35,994 nt of DNA from the NCBI GenBank assembly GCA_012523095.1, contig JAAYJE010000115.1:1-35994 (forward strand), written 5' to 3'. Positions 33,310 to 35,994 of the stretch are shown piece by piece (the first letter of the stretch is position 1; every line of letters begins with the position of its first letter). Below the pieces are notes generated by a model. It saw only the letters and a program-made list of their open reading frames with translations. It was not told the origin of the DNA and made no database searches. The DNA comes from Actinomycetota bacterium (lineage in GTDB: Bacteria > Actinomycetota > Thermoleophilia > RBG-16-64-13). The position numbers and the translations under genes were made by a program.

Positions 33310-34006
33310 GCTGCGAAATATATCCGTCTACTACAACAAGTCCATGGCCGTCGAGAACGTCACCATCAACGTCCCCGAGGCCGGGGTCGTGAGCATCATC
33401 GGAGCCAACGGGGCCGGCAAGAGCACTATCCTCAAGTCACTTCTGGGCATAGTGCACGTCCGGGAGGGTGAGATAGTCTTCGACGGCGACGACATCAGCG
33501 GGTTGGGAACCGCCGACAGGGTCAAGAGAGGCATCGTCCTGGTGCCCGAAGGACGGCAACTATTCCCCTATCTGTCTGTCATCACCAACCTCAAGCTGGG
33601 CGCCACCGTGCGGCGTGACAAAGCCGGCGTCGCTGAATCTATGGAGTACGTCCTCGAGCTCTTCCCGCGGCTCAAGGAGCGTCTCAAGCAGGATGCCGGC
33701 ACCCTGAGCGGCGGGGAGCAGCAGATGCTTGCGATCGGGCGAGGCCTGATGGCCAATCCCCGCCTTCTGTGCATGGACGAGCCGTCTGTGGGTCTCGCTC
33801 CCATAATCGTGGAGCAGGTCGGTGAAGTGATCAAGGACATAAACAGCCGGGGCATAAGTGTTCTTCTCGTCGAGCAGAACGCTCATCTGGCGCTGGGCGT
33901 GTGCCGGACCGGTTATGTGCTGGAGGTCGGCAGGGTGGTCATGGAGGGCGACCGCGAAACCATCAGGTGCAGCGAGATCGTCAAGAGGGCCTACCTTGGA
34001 GGGTAG
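33299..34006 (+). CDS. livF: ABC importer ATPase, LivF type (system 2)
   Basis: 235 residues. Walker A G-A-N-G-A-G-K-S-T (about 37-45), signature L-S-G-G-E-Q-Q-M-L (about 138-146), Walker B L-L-C-M-D-E-P (about 158-164), then S-V-G-L-A-P. Ends R-A-Y-L-G-G. It closes the second complete SBP-H-M-G-F importer. Downstream there is no clear terminator, so the small genes that follow may be on the same transcript. Confidence 0.94.
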   Translation: MFAELRNISVYYNKSMAVENVTINVPEAGVVSIIGANGAGKSTILKSLLGIVHVREGEIVFDGDDISGLGTADRVKRGIVLVPEGRQLFPYLSVITNLKLGATVRRDKAGVAESMEYVLELFPRLKERLKQDAGTLSGGEQQMLAIGRGLMANPRLLCMDEPSVGLAPIIVEQVGEVIKDINSRGISVLLVEQNAHLALGVCRTGYVLEVGRVVMEGDRETIRCSEIVKRAYLGG

Positions 34007-34035
34007 CGGGACAAGGGACTGCGACCGCCGGCCCG

Positions 34036-34167
34036 ACCATCTACCAGGGTGAGGCGAGAGATGCAGTACACACAGACGATCTGAAGGCCTGTGACGAGGT
34101 ATGGCGGCAGCTGCGACCTTGCCCTGTGATGTTCTACGCCCGAGAGCACGGCATCGATTCCAGGTAG
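34036..34167 (+). pseudogene. Possible C-terminal remnant of an unknown gene
   Basis: After the LivF stop a frame without a good start codon encodes D-L-K-A-C-D-E-V-W-R-Q-L-R-P-C-P-V-M-F-Y, then A-R-E-H-G-I-D-S-R and TAG at 34165-34167. The residue mix is protein-like rather than GC-shadow-like. I do not recognise the family. With no start or ribosome site it is best seen as a relic of a lost gene, at low confidence. Confidence 0.3.
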
Positions 34168-34218
34168 CGAGGGCCCGCCCGGCGTGGCGGCCCATGAGCG
34201 GAAGGAGTGGACACAGCC

Positions 34219-34506
34219 ATGGTCATCGTCACCGCTAAGGTGAAGCTCAAGAGCGGAAGGAGCGAGGAGTTCCTGGAAGCGGTTCGGGTCATGAAACCCC
34301 AGGTGATGCAGGACCCGGGAGTGATCCGGTACAGCCTGCACCGCTCCACAGAAGATCCCGACACCTTCATGTTCTACGAGCAATACGAGAGCGAAGAAGC
34401 GTTCGCCTACCACCTGTCGACCGACCATTTCAAGGTCCTCGCCGGAACGATCGATCCCCTGATGGCCGTGCCGGGTGACATCGGCAGGTGGACGGAGACG
34501 CTCTAG
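34219..34506 (+). CDS. ABM-domain (antibiotic biosynthesis monooxygenase-like) protein
   Basis: 95 residues, the usual size of the YgiN/ABM dimeric alpha-beta barrel family. It starts M-V-I-V-T-A-K-V-K-L-K, then F-L-E-A-V-R (helix), D-P-G-V-I-R-Y-S-L-H-R-S near 34-45, and F-M-F-Y-E-Q-Y-E-S-E-E-A-F near 52-64, followed by H-x-x-T-D-H-F. Family members oxidise quinols or other aromatics without a cofactor, degrade heme, or have unknown roles. The ATG at 34219 fits the AAGGAG at 34202-34207. A GTG at 34207 overlaps that site and is rejected as the start. It lies between the second importer and the NuoF-like operon. Confidence 0.85.
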   Translation: MVIVTAKVKLKSGRSEEFLEAVRVMKPQVMQDPGVIRYSLHRSTEDPDTFMFYEQYESEEAFAYHLSTDHFKVLAGTIDPLMAVPGDIGRWTETL

Positions 34507-34543
34507 CCTGTTGACCGGCGATCTACCCGCGGAGAGGTGAGAC

Positions 34544-34645
34544 ATGAACGAGCCTACCATGATCCCCTTCAATCACCTGCAGGTGGAACGCAACGACCAG
34601 GTCGACGTGTACAAGATGCCTCGGCCGTCGGTACGGGGGATATGA
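34544..34645 (+). CDS. 33-residue ORF coupled to the NuoF-like gene
   Basis: ATG 34544 with GGAGAGGTGAG upstream encodes M-N-E-P-T-M-I-P-F-N-H-L-Q-V-E-R and then N-D-Q-V-D-V-Y-K-M-P-R-P-S-V-R-G-I, ending in TGA that overlaps the next ATG (ATGA). The strong ribosome site and exact overlap suggest it is translated and couples translation of the large gene. It has no known domain. It may be a leader peptide, a small subunit, or the remaining N-terminus of a larger partner whose core was lost. Confidence 0.5.
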   Translation: MNEPTMIPFNHLQVERNDQVDVYKMPRPSVRGI

Positions 34646-35994
34646 CGTTGCTGGAGAAACGGGTGGTCTTGCGGAACGTCGGCCACGTCGACCTTCAGGG
34701 GCCGGATGGATCCGTTGCGGCGGGCCACTACTCGGGGCTTGTGCGCGCCCTCCGCCTAGGCCCGGAGGGCGTGATCGCGGAGGTCGAGCGGGCCGCCCTG
34801 CGGGGTCGGGGAGGCGCGGGGTTTCCCACGGCGCTCAAGTGGCGGGCCTGTCGCTCGGCCGAGGGGAGGGAGAAGTACGTCGTCTGCAACTCGGGCGACG
34901 CCGACCCGGCGGCACGGACGGCCCGACTCCTCCTGGGCTGTGACCCGCACTCTGTGCTGGAAGGGCTCCTGATCGGGGCTTACGCGGTGGGGGCCGCGCA
35001 GGGATATATGTGCATCAACCCGGGCCATGCAGGAGAGACCCGGGCGCTCGAGGAGACGCTTGACGAGATGCGGCGGAGCAGGCTCCTAGGGGACGACATC
35101 CTCGGGTCGGGGTTCTCCTTCGACCTCACCGTCAAGGAGATCGCGGGCCCGATGCCCGTTTGGGAGGAGACGGCTCTGATCAAGACCTTGGAGGGCAGGC
35201 AGCCGCTACCTGAGCTCCGGCCTCCGTATCCGGCGGTGAAGGGTCTGCACGGTCGGCCGACGCTGGTGAACGCGGCGGAGACCTTAGCGAATGTCGCAGC
35301 CCTCTTCCGCGAGGGCGGACCCCACGACGTCGCCGCGACCGGGGCGGCCGACGTTTCTATGGCGGGGACGGCTGGCGCCTCTCCGCCCGGGACGGCTGCG
35401 GGGACGGCTGGCGCCTCTCCGCCCGGGACGGCTGCGGGGACAAAAGTGATCAGCATCACCGGCGATGTGGGCAATGAACGCACCGTCGAGGTTCCGCTGG
35501 GCACGACGCTGCGGGAGCTCCTCGCCGAGGTGGAGGGGGTGGAGACGGCTGCTGTGGAAGTGAAAGCTGTGCAGTTCGGCGGCCCGACAGGGGCCTTCTT
35601 CGCAGGCGCGTCGCTCGACACGCCCATCTCATTCGAAGCTCTGGAAGCGGCCGGTGCCATCATGGGCTCGGGCACTTTGCGGGTGTTCCGTACCGGCACC
35701 TGTGCCGTGGAGATGACTCGAGACACGATGGTCTACCTGCGCGATGAGTCCTGCGGCAAGTGCCCGGCCTGCCGAGAGGGCGCCTATCAGATCGCCGGCA
35801 TGCTCACCCGAATCGCGGAGGGCAGAGGCAAAACGGAGGACTTGGAGCTCTTGGTCGAGCTGGGTGAGGCCATGAAGAGCGGCAGTATCTGTGGATTCGG
35901 CAGGACCGCCTCCGCACCGCTCCTGAGTAGCCTGGCGCTCTTTGCCGATGACTACCGAGCGCACCTGGACGGCAGGGGTTGCCCGGGCGGGGGC
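34642..35994 (+). CDS. NuoF-like NADH/FMN/4Fe-4S subunit, cut by the right edge
   Basis: At least 451 residues from ATG 34642, open to the window end. An N-terminal part with G-R-G-G-A-G-F-P-T-A-L-K-W (55-67) is the NADH/FMN-binding motif of NuoF, HydB and HoxF relatives. V-C-N-S-G-D-A-D-P (81-89) stands where NuoF has N-x-D-E-x-E-P, so the acidic FMN-site residues are altered. An SLBB-like domain (about 270-330) follows a Pro/Ala linker. E-S-C-G-K-C-P-A-C-R-E-G and a later S-I-C-G-F-G supply four Cys for the 4Fe-4S (N3-type) cluster. Such subunits feed or take electrons from NADH in soluble hydrogenases, formate dehydrogenases and electron-bifurcating enzymes. Partners should lie to the right. 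It may serve the redox enzymes of this locus or be unrelated to them. Confidence 0.88.
   Translation, partial: MTLLEKRVVLRNVGHVDLQGPDGSVAAGHYSGLVRALRLGPEGVIAEVERAALRGRGGAGFPTALKWRACRSAEGREKYVVCNSGDADPAARTARLLLGCDPHSVLEGLLIGAYAVGAAQGYMCINPGHAGETRALEETLDEMRRSRLLGDDILGSGFSFDLTVKEIAGPMPVWEETALIKTLEGRQPLPELRPPYPAVKGLHGRPTLVNAAETLANVAALFREGGPHDVAATGAADVSMAGTAGASPPGTAAGTAGASPPGTAAGTKVISITGDVGNERTVEVPLGTTLRELLAEVEGVETAAVEVKAVQFGGPTGAFFAGASLDTPISFEALEAAGAIMGSGTLRVFRTGTCAVEMTRDTMVYLRDESCGKCPACREGAYQIAGMLTRIAEGRGKTEDLELLVELGEAMKSGSICGFGRTASAPLLSSLALFADDYRAHLDGRGCPGGG
35364..35435 (+). repeat. In-frame 36-nt tandem duplication in the NuoF-like gene
   Basis: Two exact 36-nt copies, each giving twelve residues of a Gly/Thr/Ala/Ser/Pro linker (G-T-A-G-A-S-P-P-G-T-A-A), with six further bases of a third copy. 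They lie between the NADH-binding domain and the SLBB-like domain. The perfect identity suggests a recent duplication or an assembly artefact. Confidence 0.8.

Overview
The window looks like the accessory, catabolic part of a high-GC Gram-positive chromosome. An anaerobic or facultative actinobacterium (Actinomycetota) fits best. The evidence is strong GC bias at third codon positions, frequent TTG and GTG starts, lipoproteins with Thr-rich linkers after the lipobox, a VanW-family cell-wall protein, a probable leaderless regulator mRNA, and a gene set rich in Mo, flavin, B12-mutase-like and ATP-dependent carboxylase enzymes. The taxon is inferred from style; no rRNA or marker gene is present.

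Left part, minus strand (1-5300): the start of an unknown gene running off the left edge, a VanW-domain protein, the C-terminal stub of a dead amidohydrolase, a large bis-MGD molybdopterin enzyme of pyrogallol-transhydroxylase type without an N-terminal Fe-S motif, and a scar made of a frameshifted cupin half and an IclR N-terminal stub. Plus strand 5451-8167: a compact operon of an SDR, a SnoaL-like protein, a tandem-duplicated cupin-like protein and a single-copy relative. At 8187-9602 (minus) is an unusual TetR-flavodoxin fusion. It is divergent from an alcohol dehydrogenase and an HpcH/HpaI aldolase (9723-11653), with a perfect 14-bp palindrome on the shared control region. A metallo-beta-lactamase-fold lactonase with a deleted core follows.

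Middle and right part, all plus strand: a complete branched-chain-type ABC importer (binding lipoprotein plus LivHMGF, 12169-16782); an IclR regulator (16852-17754); and a long catabolic run of MmgE/PrpD, HyuA-like ATPase, HyuB-like subunit fused to an acetone-carboxylase-gamma-like zinc domain, SDR, glutamate-mutase epsilon-like protein, SDR, FAD-dependent reductase and a MoaD-like diglycine protein (17825-29069). A second full importer of the same gene order (29224-34006) is followed by a small ABM monooxygenase, a 33-residue translationally coupled ORF and a NuoF-like NADH/FMN/4Fe-4S subunit that runs off the right edge.

My reading is that the region imports one or two small organic acids or hydroxylated ring compounds through paired LIV-type transporters and converts them anaerobically. 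The steps would be SDR redox reactions, ATP-dependent carboxylation, a carbon-skeleton or lyase step, flavin-dependent reduction and aldol cleavage. The substrate cannot be named from sequence. The most unusual items are the TetR-flavodoxin fusion with its operator, the lone GlmE-like protein with altered substrate-binding positions, the HyuB-gamma fusion, the reductase/MoaD-like pair, and several gene-decay scars at operon junctions.
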